DNA of 64,000 nucleotides, from NCBI RefSeq assembly GCF_900156425.1, contig NZ_FTNO01000008.1, positions 124,001 to 188,000 on the forward strand, read 5' to 3'. Numbering within the stretch: position 1 is the first letter of the stretch; each line of letters opens with the position of its first letter. Below, piece by piece: positions 54,505-64,000 of this stretch. Under the pieces are notes generated by a model. It was not told the DNA's origin. It was given only the letters and a program-made list of their open reading frames with translations, and searched no databases. The DNA is from Haladaptatus litoreus. Lineage in GTDB: Archaea > Halobacteriota > Halobacteria > Halobacteriales > Haladaptataceae. The translations under genes were made by a program, and so were the position numbers.

Positions 54505-54749
54505 GGCAGATTTCGAATGTGGATATTGCTGACCAATGGATGCTCAGCGTGTTTACCGCTTTGCTTGACAAAAAGTTGGATATGGCGGGCACAGTCGTCG
54601 ATGTTAAAATTCCTATGGAGATAACGGGAATTGAAGCAACCGATATTTGGCTACGCCTGACCCGACAACAAATCCAATTGACACAACAAACGTCGCACCT
54701 CGCTACGCAATTGGTCACGACCCGTGAAACCCATACAAGTTGTCACTAA
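54492..54749 (+). pseudogene. Gene fragment at the cassette edge
   Basis: An open frame with normal-looking composition (SVFTALLDKKLDMAGTVVDV, IWLRLTRQQIQLTQQTSHLA) begins exactly at the SprT break point without a standard ATG. It is probably the 3' end of a gene truncated when the cassette moved. The family is not recognised; a GTG at 54519 could serve as start. Confidence 0.4.
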
Positions 54750-54795
54750 TAACCCCGATTCAAAGCCGTGTCGATTATATGTTGTGCACTGATAG

Positions 54796-56961
<2,166 letters not shown>

Positions 56962-56962
56962 T

Positions 56963-58258
56963 TCAGTACGCGCTGTTGTCGACGTCGATGTCCTCGTCGT
57001 TCATCGCGCGGTAGCGAACGTGGTCTGGTGCCGTCAGTGACTCCTCTTCAAGTGGAATCCGTCCGTATTCGAGCTCGCCCCAAATGCGGGTTCGGTTCCC
57101 CGCCACTTGGAGGCGAAGCGTCGGCGCGTACGTTCCACCGAAGCGCCGGAGTTGCTCGGATTCCGGGAGAAACGCGACGTCATTGAGCGAGAGACCGTTG
57201 AGGTCGAAGTAGTTGAAAAAAGACGTCACGAGAATTTCATCGCCATGTCCGAAGGCCAACCACGAGTAGGCCTGGAACGGGGCGTTGTCGGGATTCGCGA
57301 CGACGAGTCCAGTTTCGTTCAGCGGTTCATAAGGACCGAAAAGGGAGTCCGCGACGAAGCCATAGAGCGCGTCGAAGCCGCTGAGGCCGGGTGCGAACGT
57401 GTGTTGGTGGCTCGGAGTGAAGAGGTAGTAACGCTCGTTCCGAACAACGATGTGTGGCCGTTCGAGTTCTTGATTGACGCGTTCGCCGTCGAGGAGCGGG
57501 TCGAGAAATTCCCAGTCCGTCGGGTCGCCCATCTCGGAGTGTGCGATACCGATACAGCCGTTGTACGTCCGCTCCGGGTCGGGGTCGTCGATCGGGGTAT
57601 TCCCCTCGAAAAGGAGGTACGTCTCCTCCGTCTCAGGATCCTCGAAGAACCACGGGTCACGAAAGGTGTAGATCGGGCCGTTCTGGCGCATTGATTGTTC
57701 CTGTGTCTGGTAGTGCTTACCATCGGGTTCGAGAAGCACCGAATGGTTCCATTGCCCGTCGATATGGAACCCCTCCTCATCAGTCACAATCGTTCCGCCC
57801 GTTCCGACGCAGATCCGTTGCTCATAGGTGAGTTCGGGTTCGTCACCCAACCCGGCAGCAGTATAATAGGCATAGATGTCCCCATCATCCAACAGGACTG
57901 AGCCGGCCCACTGGCGGGAGCCGAACGCTTCACCCTCGGTGAAAATCGGTCCGCCGTAGGTCCACTCGCGTCCGTCCGTCGAGTAGAAGTATCGGATGCA
58001 CGCTTCATCATGGCGCTTTCCGGGGAGAAGCGACGACGAGGCGGACAGAGAGAACGCGACCCGGTAGCCGTCCACTTCGGCGAGTGACCCGTCGCGCTCG
58101 CGCAGAAACCACGTGTCCCAGAGATGATACTCGTCGCTGATTCGCTGTTCGGGCGGATAGATTATCGGTGCGGTCGTATCGGGAGTGCGGCGGAGTCGGG
58201 ATGCGTGGTCGCGCGTCCACTTGGAGCGCGCTATTCGGCCATTGTGCGGACGAGACAT
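56963..58258 (-). CDS. GH68 fructosyltransferase (levansucrase/inulosucrase family)
   Basis: The 431-residue propeller enzyme has the GH68 catalytic set: nucleophile Asp48 in HLWDTW, stabiliser Asp201 in TFRDPWFFED and acid/base Glu266 in QELERPHIV. GH68 enzymes transfer fructose from sucrose to growing fructan or hydrolyse sucrose. No signal peptide or Tat motif is visible although the bacterial enzymes are secreted, so export by another route or an intracellular role has to be assumed. It shares a cassette with GH32: one makes, the other degrades fructan. Confidence 0.9.
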   Translation of the reverse strand: MSRPHNGRIARSKWTRDHASRLRRTPDTTAPIIYPPEQRISDEYHLWDTWFLRERDGSLAEVDGYRVAFSLSASSSLLPGKRHDEACIRYFYSTDGREWTYGGPIFTEGEAFGSRQWAGSVLLDDGDIYAYYTAAGLGDEPELTYEQRICVGTGGTIVTDEEGFHIDGQWNHSVLLEPDGKHYQTQEQSMRQNGPIYTFRDPWFFEDPETEETYLLFEGNTPIDDPDPERTYNGCIGIAHSEMGDPTDWEFLDPLLDGERVNQELERPHIVVRNERYYLFTPSHQHTFAPGLSGFDALYGFVADSLFGPYEPLNETGLVVANPDNAPFQAYSWLAFGHGDEILVTSFFNYFDLNGLSLNDVAFLPESEQLRRFGGTYAPTLRLQVAGNRTRIWGELEYGRIPLEEESLTAPDHVRYRAMNDEDIDVDNSAY

Positions 58259-58410
58259 TCCTACGCGCCTGTTTTCGTTTGGACGACTAAAGTTTCACTC
58301 CTCGCCACCGTCAGGATAGGTATCCGGTCGGAAAATCGCTATTCGTCCCGCGGTGGTGCCAGCTGGTGCTTCCGGCTTGTAGGCTGCCAGTGCGCAACAC
58401 AGGACAAATC

Positions 58411-58622
58411 GCCTGCCTGTCGCTGTGCTCGGTGTGAGACCTCCCAATCGATCGTTTCGACCGGCAGGTCGGGGAAGTGTTCGTCGCGACGTTCGGTGCG
58501 TGCTGTTGTGCTCGGTCGAGGAGGGCCGTCGGTGCCTCGGGAGCGTTGTCGGTCGCAGCGTTCGCGCTTTTGGTGAGCGTTCGCTGGTCGGTAATATCTG
58601 TTAATGTCACTTGGCGTGCCAT
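58411..58622 (-). pseudogene. 5' part of a split SprT-like gene
   Basis: The start MARQVTLTDITDQRTLT and following residues match copies at 51832 and 63361 up to SHRAQRQAG, with one single-base deletion after NVATN. Homology stops at about 58411. Together with 54174-54504 it reconstitutes nearly the entire gene, lacking about ten codons (VTKYDPATEA region). Confidence 0.7.
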
Positions 58623-58646
58623 GGATAGAAAAGACTGCAGCGGTGG

Positions 58647-58869
58647 TTAGTTCGGCAGTTCCTTTCGTCCTGTCCTCACGCATGGCCAGCACGGGAAGCC
58701 ATTCAGGCCGTCACAGTCGCAGTCTTCGGGTTCGACGTTGTTGTCGTCCTCGGACGGGAAGGCCTCAAGCGTCCCGTCGTCGGTTGCGTTTTCGACAGCA
58801 GCCATGCGTTTGCAGTTGGTGGTGGCCGTGGTGTGGGCACGTACAGGCCAGTAGTTCGCTGGTCACGTA
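58647..58869 (-). pseudogene. Truncated, frameshifted SWIM zinc-finger gene, copy 2
   Basis: The C-terminal codons are present (KRMAAVENATDDGTLEAFPS ... CWPCVRTGRKELPN). Upstream, ACTCPHHG is in another frame, so a lesion lies inside the SWIM motif. Homology ends at 58869. It precedes the split SprT gene exactly as intact SWIM genes precede SprT elsewhere. Confidence 0.65.
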
Positions 58870-58925
58870 AAACTAGGAATCCCGCCGATCTTGATGAACA
58901 ACCGCGAACAAACAGCGAGTATCAG

Positions 58926-59390
58926 TCATAGGATGCCAACATCTTCAGGGACAACTGTGAGTCCGAGGGTTCGGAAATCACTGTCGAAGGCAAATACATG
59001 GTCAACATCACGCTCATCCGCCAGCACACCAGTCATGTGATCAACAAAGGAAATTTGCTGATCATCATATCGACCGAATTCCGTACACGTGTTTGCGAAC
59101 GCTGCTGGACCAGGATAGAGAATTGTCAAATTTGGTGACTCACGAATACGTCTGATCCCCTCAACAGCTGCAGCGTGGCCTAGTTTCCGAAGCATTAGTG
59201 TTGCGAGTTCGCCGACCGCAAAGCTACTAATATAGAGCGGTCGGTATGGAGCCTCACCTGTTCGGATATTCTGCATGACACCGCGAGCAGTATCGTGTCG
59301 CTCATCATTCGGATTGAAGACGGCAAAGAGCGCGCCGGTATCAACAAAGAGAGAACGTGCAGCGTCAGCAGTAGATGTGTTTGTCGACAT
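58926..59390 (-). CDS. PIN-domain toxin-like ribonuclease
   Basis: The 154-residue product has the PIN acidic set: Asp in LFVDTGALFAVFN, Glu in FAVGELATLML, Asp in ISFVDHMTGVLADE and Asp in VFAFDSDFRTLG. Its start overlaps the stop of the upstream winged-helix gene, so the pair is a toxin-antitoxin module of VapC type with a non-AbrB partner. Confidence 0.85.
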   Translation of the reverse strand: MSTNTSTADAARSLFVDTGALFAVFNPNDERHDTARGVMQNIRTGEAPYRPLYISSFAVGELATLMLRKLGHAAAVEGIRRIRESPNLTILYPGPAAFANTCTEFGRYDDQQISFVDHMTGVLADERDVDHVFAFDSDFRTLGLTVVPEDVGIL

Positions 59391-59764
59391 TATTCGTCGT
59401 CAGTGTTCGCTTCGATTGGACCATAGAGATATTCGTCGACGTTTGCGGCATCTGTCGGTTCCTCACTCGCAAATGTTGGTGGCTCCGCAAATAGTGGATC
59501 ATCGGGGTCAAATTCGGTTGCTGCTTGAGCGTCATCCGCCCGCCACCATAGGACGGTTCGTCCTGATTTGCGTCGATGGATACGTCCTTGTTCATGTAGC
59601 TGGCCGAGTTTCTGCCGTGCGGCCTCTGTTGAACAATCGAGAACATCGGCAACGTCGCGCGAAGTGATCGTCGGACCCTCGATTTGATCGAAAACACGGA
59701 GCACGCGCTCAAGCGTGATTGTTTCGGCATAGTGACCGGACTCTGTGCGTGATTGGTCGCTCAT
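59390..59764 (-). CDS. Winged-helix antitoxin-like partner of the PIN gene
   Basis: The 124-residue product has a winged helix (ERVLRVFDQIEGPTITSRDV, CSTEAARQKLGQLHEQGRIH, RTVLWW) and a long acidic tail ending VDEYLYGPIEANTDDE that could occupy the toxin. The PIN gene follows with a one-base overlap. Self-regulation of the operon by the winged helix is expected. Confidence 0.78.
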   Translation of the reverse strand: MSDQSRTESGHYAETITLERVLRVFDQIEGPTITSRDVADVLDCSTEAARQKLGQLHEQGRIHRRKSGRTVLWWRADDAQAATEFDPDDPLFAEPPTFASEEPTDAANVDEYLYGPIEANTDDE

Positions 59765-59831
59765 ATTCGGTTGATAGTGCTCCTATTGCCTTAACCGTAT
59801 TGGAATACGCAAATGGTAGTTGAAGCAGTAG

Positions 59832-60163
59832 TTAGTTCGGCAGTTCCTTCCGGCCTGTTCGCACGCACGGCCAGCACGGAAAGCCACTGAGGCCCTCGCA
59901 GTCGCAGTCTTTGGGTTCGGCATCGTTGTCCTCGGACGGGAAGACCTCGAGAGTCCCGTCGTCGGTTGCGTTTTCGACGGCAGCCATGTGTTTGCAGACG
60001 GCGTTTCGGTGGGCGTGGTGCGGGCAGGTGCAGGCCATCAGTTCCTCGGTCACGTCGTCGATGGAGACAGTGTACTGGTGGGCTGCGGGGTTCTCGTGGC
60101 TTTTGTTGGTGACGTCGATGAGTCCGGGGGCATTGACGTCGAAGGAAAATCGGTTCTACAAGC
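59832..60163 (-). pseudogene. 5'-truncated SWIM zinc-finger gene, copy 3
   Basis: The frame runs from a TAG near 60163 through NRFSFDVNAPGLIDV, the SWIM motif CTCPHHAHRNAVCKH and the acidic stretch to CWPCVRTGRKELPN. The usual N-terminal ~25 residues and start codon are missing because the sequence runs directly into the 3' end of the subtilase gene. A GTG within the core could start a 73-residue product. No SprT gene follows; the toxin-antitoxin pair does. Confidence 0.65.
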
Positions 60164-60174
60164 CCCGAGGAAAC

Positions 60175-61509
60175 TCACTGCGATACTGCTGCGTACGTAT
60201 CGAGATATCCCGAGCCGTAGTATTTCTTGTCATATCCCTTGGGCACCTCGGCAACTTGTTTCAGGGTGCTTTTGAGTTGGTTCGCATTCATCTGTGGATT
60301 TGCACTCTTCAGTAGTGCGGCGGCGCCAGCGACCTGTGGTGCAGCCATTGAGGTACCTGCATACCAGTCATAGCCGTAGGTGGCTCCAAGATATTCATCA
60401 GCATCATTGTATTCCGGTATGGCGACAGTGTTCAACACGAGATCATACTTCCAATTAACCCCGGTTCCGACCGCTTCTTCATCTACATTGCCACCGGGTG
60501 CCGCGAGATCCACAGCGTTCGTTCCGTAATTCGTGTAGTACGCGGGGGCATACGGCGGTTCTTCAAGTCCTTTGTCTCTCCACATGAATCCGATTGGGCC
60601 AGTCGCGCTCACAGTTAGGCCTCCGGCGGTCTCCGAGGAATCACGCTGGTCTTTGTCGAACTGGAGAGTTCCACCCCAGTTACCACACGCATGGGTAAGG
60701 ACCGTCCCCTGCCGGTTCGCGTAAGTGGTTGTTCGCTGCATCGATTTGCCCCAGAATTTGCCCCAGCCATCCTCGCGGAAGCGGAACGTCCACCCCAGAC
60801 TGAGATTCGCGGCGTCAGCACCAATTTCGGCACTGTAAACGATGGCTGCTAAGACGTCACCCATCCATGCGGAGAAACTAGCTGAATTGACCTCGGAGAA
60901 TACACGCAAGTCAACGAGTTCTGTCGCTGGCGCTGAGCCGATGACGCCCGTATCGTTCTGATCGCTGGCTGCAATACTCCCGGCGACGTGTGTGCCGTGG
61001 GGGCCACCATATGGGCCGGGTGCGCCGAGGGAGTCTGGCGTGAAGTTCTTCGAGAGATCTGCGTTTACAGTGCCCTGTAATTCGGGGTGGCCTGCGCCAA
61101 TGCCAGAATCGATTACAGCGACGCGAGTGCCTTCTCCACGAGTGATTTCGTGGGTCGCCGGAATTTGTTGATCTTGCTTGTCCCACTGATACTCGTATAG
61201 GTCTTCTCCTTCTGGCGGATACACGACACGTGCTGACTGTCTGAAAACCGCGTCAGGTAGTCTGGGTGAGTACTGTTTGTCGCGGGCATATTGTGCGCCG
61301 CCGAGTGCGTCTTCGGTTGCGTTCACGACAAGGAGATCCACTGGGGCAAGGTCGTGAATTACTTCGACGTTTCGTTCGCTGCCCAAGCTTTGTCGGTCGA
61401 CGATGAATCGCTGGGTTGAGTCGGCTCCGACGAGTGATGATGTGAGCGCGAGCGCACCGAGGGTGGTTCCAGTTGTTTCGAGGAATTGTCGACGGTTGTA
61501 GTGTGTCAT
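60175..61509 (-). CDS. Tat-exported S8 subtilase (halolysin-like)
   Basis: The 444-residue protease has a Tat signal (NRRQFLETTGTTLGALALTS), a propeptide-like region (about 30-105) and a subtilisin domain with Asp134 (AVIDSGIG), His171 (GPHGTHVAG), oxyanion Asn277 (ACGNWGG) and Ser387 (GTSMAAPQVAG). The C-terminal extension of many halolysins is absent. Its start overlaps the stop of the M14 gene by 4 bases, so both enzymes are made from one transcript and should work together on extracellular protein. Confidence 0.92.
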   Translation of the reverse strand: MTHYNRRQFLETTGTTLGALALTSSLVGADSTQRFIVDRQSLGSERNVEVIHDLAPVDLLVVNATEDALGGAQYARDKQYSPRLPDAVFRQSARVVYPPEGEDLYEYQWDKQDQQIPATHEITRGEGTRVAVIDSGIGAGHPELQGTVNADLSKNFTPDSLGAPGPYGGPHGTHVAGSIAASDQNDTGVIGSAPATELVDLRVFSEVNSASFSAWMGDVLAAIVYSAEIGADAANLSLGWTFRFREDGWGKFWGKSMQRTTTYANRQGTVLTHACGNWGGTLQFDKDQRDSSETAGGLTVSATGPIGFMWRDKGLEEPPYAPAYYTNYGTNAVDLAAPGGNVDEEAVGTGVNWKYDLVLNTVAIPEYNDADEYLGATYGYDWYAGTSMAAPQVAGAAALLKSANPQMNANQLKSTLKQVAEVPKGYDKKYYGSGYLDTYAAVSQ

Positions 61510-62828
61510 CGTTGTTGAATACCTTCGCCGTAAAGCGGAGTATCGAAGTATGTTTCAATGTCGTACTCGCCGAGTTCGGGGTTGTCGGCGAGTGCAGTGA
61601 ACGATTCGAGGAATCCGACTTTCGTAAGTTCCAGCATTCGACCAAGGCCTTTCTGACCCAAGTCGTCTGTCTGGTAGGCAACTTCATACAGCATCCCTGC
61701 AGCACTATCGCCTCCGTTCGCAATGTTCGGACAAAGCGCGTCGAGGTACGAACCCCACAGTGGGTAGTACCCATAGCGAGTGATGCTGTCGAAGATGCTG
61801 TTGCCACGATTGGCTAATGCCTCGATCACGAGCGAGTTCAGCTTGATCGAGCGCGTGCTTGTTTCGTAGTCGAGGAAGGGGTTGACGGCCTCCGTAATCG
61901 GTGTGTGGTCGTCCGGATAGAACGGTGAGCGATTGAGATAGTCCTCACCGTATGGCGCCATCACGCTCATCAATGTTTGTTTCTGTGGCTTGTTTCCGGT
62001 ACTGGAGTCCGGATAGAGGTTCCCGCCTTTATGATGATGCGTGATCGCATAGTCGGGGTTCGTCTCGTTGAACGACCGGGTCACTGCTCGGATTTCTGGT
62101 GTGAGCCGAAGTCCGCTTGCAAACAGCGTGTGACCCTGGTAGGGCATATCGAGGTACCGTTGGTCGTACCACCACTCTTCCCGGTCGTCTGTTCGAGGAT
62201 TGAATTCTAACGGGGGTCGGATATTGAAGTCCCGGTTCATGTCATAGCCCGGGTCACCAGCTGGATAGGTAGAATGGTAATATGGCTTATATCGCGACTC
62301 CCCATTCCACGCTTGGGTGTTTTGTCGTCGGCCAACCCATTCAGCATCACCGTTGCCATCATAGTCGTAGTGGTACATCGCACCGTCTGGGTTGACTCGG
62401 GGAATAATTGTGAAAGACAGATTCTCGAGGATGTGATCGACCTGCTGGGAGTTACTCATTCCAAGCGATTTGATCACTTTGAGCGCGACTTCCGTCCCGG
62501 TTGCTTCGTCGCCATGGATTTGCGTGATTAAGTGAACCTCTGTATCGCCATCGCCGACTTTCACTTCCCAAAGTGGGTCGTTTCGTCCTGCGGAGCGGCC
62601 GATCTCGCGTAGTGAGACGCGGTCGCTTTTTTGCTCGATCTTTGTGAGCTCTTTTGTAAGCTCAGTGTTGGTATGGAACGCATTGAGGTTGATCGATTTC
62701 GGGCTGCCGAGTCTTGGCCCGCCGGGACGGTATTTTTCTCGGTCGGGATTTGCGGTTGCCGTTCCACTCATCGTCAAACCGATTGTTAGGCCACCGGTTG
62801 TCTTAACGAAATTTCTGCGGTTCATCAT
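61506..62828 (-). CDS. Tat-exported M14 zinc carboxypeptidase
   Basis: The product is about 440 residues from MMNRRNF or MNRRNF. It has a short Tat-like signal (NRRNFVKTTGGLTIGLTMSG) and an M14 domain: zinc ligands in QIHGDEATG (His104, Glu107), substrate-binding PRVNPDGAMY and MNRDFN, and a later zinc His in YAITHHHKGGNLYPDS. The likely catalytic Glu is in SLVIEALANRG. It is first in the operon, before the S8 subtilase. The two would trim C-termini and cut internally in the same extracellular substrates. Confidence 0.9.
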   Translation of the reverse strand: MMNRRNFVKTTGGLTIGLTMSGTATANPDREKYRPGGPRLGSPKSINLNAFHTNTELTKELTKIEQKSDRVSLREIGRSAGRNDPLWEVKVGDGDTEVHLITQIHGDEATGTEVALKVIKSLGMSNSQQVDHILENLSFTIIPRVNPDGAMYHYDYDGNGDAEWVGRRQNTQAWNGESRYKPYYHSTYPAGDPGYDMNRDFNIRPPLEFNPRTDDREEWWYDQRYLDMPYQGHTLFASGLRLTPEIRAVTRSFNETNPDYAITHHHKGGNLYPDSSTGNKPQKQTLMSVMAPYGEDYLNRSPFYPDDHTPITEAVNPFLDYETSTRSIKLNSLVIEALANRGNSIFDSITRYGYYPLWGSYLDALCPNIANGGDSAAGMLYEVAYQTDDLGQKGLGRMLELTKVGFLESFTALADNPELGEYDIETYFDTPLYGEGIQQR

Positions 62829-63200
62829 GGTTGAGTTATGGGTGGGAAGAGGAGAGGTGGTCTTGCACACCACTTTCTCTTCACTAAATAATTAGAAATC
62901 ATAACTACTTAATTCTATGCGGATACATTTAAGCCCATATAATTAAGCCAATATATAAGAAGAGAGAATTTAGATTGTCCAATGGCTAAAGTAGTCCTCC
63001 TCAACGGTCGTAGCAACTGGATAAATTAGAGTAAGACCAACATAGACACTAATGAGGATTGTTCGACGATATCTGATTTATTATGATTCGATTACACTAT
63101 ACGTTTCGTGACGAGTCAAACATCTATTTGACATGCGAAAGACTATATCGTATGTCTATATCATTATGGTGTTGCATATTTCCGTACGTTACAAAAGCGT
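62829..63200. other. A/T-rich promoter interval of the peptidase operon
   Basis: No gene is seen. TTATTTAG-like sequence on the minus strand near 62882-62890 and a short inverted repeat GTGGT-CTTGCAC-ACCAC near 62865 are candidate promoter or operator elements for the M14-S8 operon. The rest is unusually A/T-rich. Confidence 0.45.
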
Positions 63201-63320
63201 TCAAGGATTTAGTCGTCCGTTGTTAGTATAATCTACTAACCAGGGCAGCCACTTCATCCAAAACAGGAACGATGGTAATAGCTCAAGCAGAAAGTAGTAG
63301 CCCGCGAGAATCTTCTTCAT
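63201..63320 (-). CDS. 39-residue hydrophobic peptide downstream of SprT
   Basis: The frame MKKILAGYYFLLELLPSFLF ... NNGRLNP encodes one membrane-spanning helix with several Trp and a polar end. A clear Shine-Dalgarno AAGGAG lies 5 bases before the ATG (63326-63331), unusual in this genome type. It begins 40 bases after the SprT stop, so it is the third gene of this SWIM-SprT unit. Decayed versions with the same SD and RKIF start follow the SprT relics at 43852 and 54174. Function unknown. Confidence 0.5.
   Translation of the reverse strand: MKKILAGYYFLLELLPSFLFWMKWLPWLVDYTNNGRLNP
63222..63240. repeat. 19-bp near-palindrome inside the 39-residue peptide gene
   Basis: GTTAGTATAATCTACTAAC is one base pair short of a perfect palindrome. 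Here it lies within codons of the peptide gene (reading LVDYTN on the minus strand), so at least this copy is partly explained by coding. Confidence 0.5.
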
Positions 63321-63360
63321 ATCTACTCCTTATCGCGAGAATTACTTAAACGAGAATCGG

Positions 63361-63930
63361 TCAGTGGTCGTTGGCCTCTTCAACGCGAATTGCACCACCG
63401 CACTCACTACATCGGTACTGTTCTGGGTTTCGCACTGTCTTCGAGCGTCGATAGCGGGCACTCCGACCGCCGCAGTCCTCACAGACAAGCCACCACGTGG
63501 GCGTGATGAAGCGTTCGCAGTGTAGCGAAGTATCGAGGGCGTCCGTCCACTGGGTGAATGTTGCGCCGTGGTCCGCGTCACCGAACTCGTGATATTGCCA
63601 TGCGTGAATCAGTTCGTGCCGGACGGTTTCACTGAATTGCTCCCAGCCGTGTTGTTCGTAGGCCGTCCAGGTCAGTGAAATCGTGATTGCCTCTGTTGCA
63701 GGGTCATACTTCGTGACGCCTGCCTGTCGTTGGGCTTGGTGCGAGACTTCCCAGTCGATCGCTTTGACCGGCAAGTCAGGGAAATGCTTGGTGGCGATGT
63801 CCGCCGCGTGCTGTTGTGCTCGGTCGAGGAGGCCCGTCGGTGTCTCGGGGGTATCGTCGGTCGCAGCGTTCGCGCTTTCCATGAGCGTTCGCTGGTCGGT
63901 GATATCTGAGAACGTCAATTGGCATGCCAT
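63361..63930 (-). CDS. SprT-like zinc metalloprotease domain protein, intact copy
   Basis: The 189-residue product is close to the copy at 51832 throughout: N-terminal DITDQRTLMESANAATDDTP, catalytic HELIH in TVRHELIHAWQYHEFGDADHG, and a zinc ribbon CEDC ... CSEC. A SWIM gene precedes it at the window edge, and a hydrophobic peptide gene follows. The conserved order supports a functional unit that has been copied several times. Confidence 0.85.
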   Translation of the reverse strand: MACQLTFSDITDQRTLMESANAATDDTPETPTGLLDRAQQHAADIATKHFPDLPVKAIDWEVSHQAQRQAGVTKYDPATEAITISLTWTAYEQHGWEQFSETVRHELIHAWQYHEFGDADHGATFTQWTDALDTSLHCERFITPTWWLVCEDCGGRSARYRRSKTVRNPEQYRCSECGGAIRVEEANDH

Positions 63931-63954
63931 GGATAAAAACAGCTGAAGTGGTGG

Positions 63955-64000
63955 TTAGTTCGGCAGTTCTGTCCGTCCTGTTCTCACGCACGGCCAGCAC
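63955..64000 (-). CDS. SWIM zinc-finger protein, C-terminal end (cut by window edge)
   Basis: Only the last 14 codons are in the window (CWPCVRTGRTELPN then TAA), identical in pattern to the C-termini of the other SWIM copies. It lies 25 bases upstream of the SprT start, the same spacing as at 52398/52423. Confidence 0.7.
   Translation of the reverse strand, partial: CWPCVRTGRTELPN

Overview
The window comes from a halophilic archaeon (class Halobacteria). The evidence is the strongly acidic proteins, twin-arginine (Tat) signals on most exported proteins (several with a lipobox), families typical of or confined to haloarchaea (DUF7344 winged helix, HalOD1, TrmB, SHOCT and DUF5676-type proteins), an archaeal lipid enzyme (GGGP synthase) and TTTATTAA-like promoters set close to start codons. 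The gene content (metal island, type IV secretion operon, toxin-antitoxin pairs, many gene relics, no rRNA or tRNA seen) suggests a plasmid, megaplasmid or large genomic island. No genus can be named from this sequence alone.

1-15 kb is a copper/nickel handling island: two SHOCT membrane proteins, an ArsP-type permease with two YHS domains, DoxX, a Cys-rich four-helix copper-storage-like protein, DUF302, a Tat multicopper oxidase lipoprotein, a DUF411 lipoprotein, a TauE/SafE permease, a Met-rich cupredoxin and a His-rich NicO/RcnA-type exporter divergent from a NikR regulator. At least six genes here are broken by in-frame stops or frameshifts.

15-26 kb carries a PhoD-like phosphatase with a lamin-tail domain, an SDR epimerase, a ferritin-like Tat protein and the relic of another, a VapBC pair, a GGGP synthase gene and a secreted beta-helix lipoprotein. 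26-36 kb is a type IV secretion/conjugation operon (two small signal-bearing membrane proteins, VirB4-like ATPase, accessory protein, VirD4/TraG-like coupling ATPase) with a similar hairpin-forming leader in front of each ATPase gene. 36-39 kb holds small membrane proteins, a winged-helix regulator and two arrays of the palindrome GGACWGTCC, whose central base is A in the left array and T in the right one. This is the best candidate for an undescribed cis-acting element, perhaps for replication, partition or transfer.

39-46 kb is rich in regulators: three DUF7344 proteins, two Lrp/AsnC, one TrmB and one HalOD1 protein, plus a degenerate nuclease-like lipoprotein. 46-51 kb is a run of small membrane proteins around an M48 peptidase and a lysylphosphatidylglycerol-synthase-like membrane protein. 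51-64 kb contains repeated copies and relics of a SWIM zinc-finger plus SprT-like metalloprotease unit. One SprT copy has been split by a ~3.9 kb cassette encoding a GH32 fructan hydrolase and a GH68 fructosyltransferase. Next come a PIN/HTH toxin-antitoxin pair, a coupled M14 carboxypeptidase-S8 subtilase operon, and a last SWIM-SprT unit followed by a 39-residue hydrophobic peptide gene.
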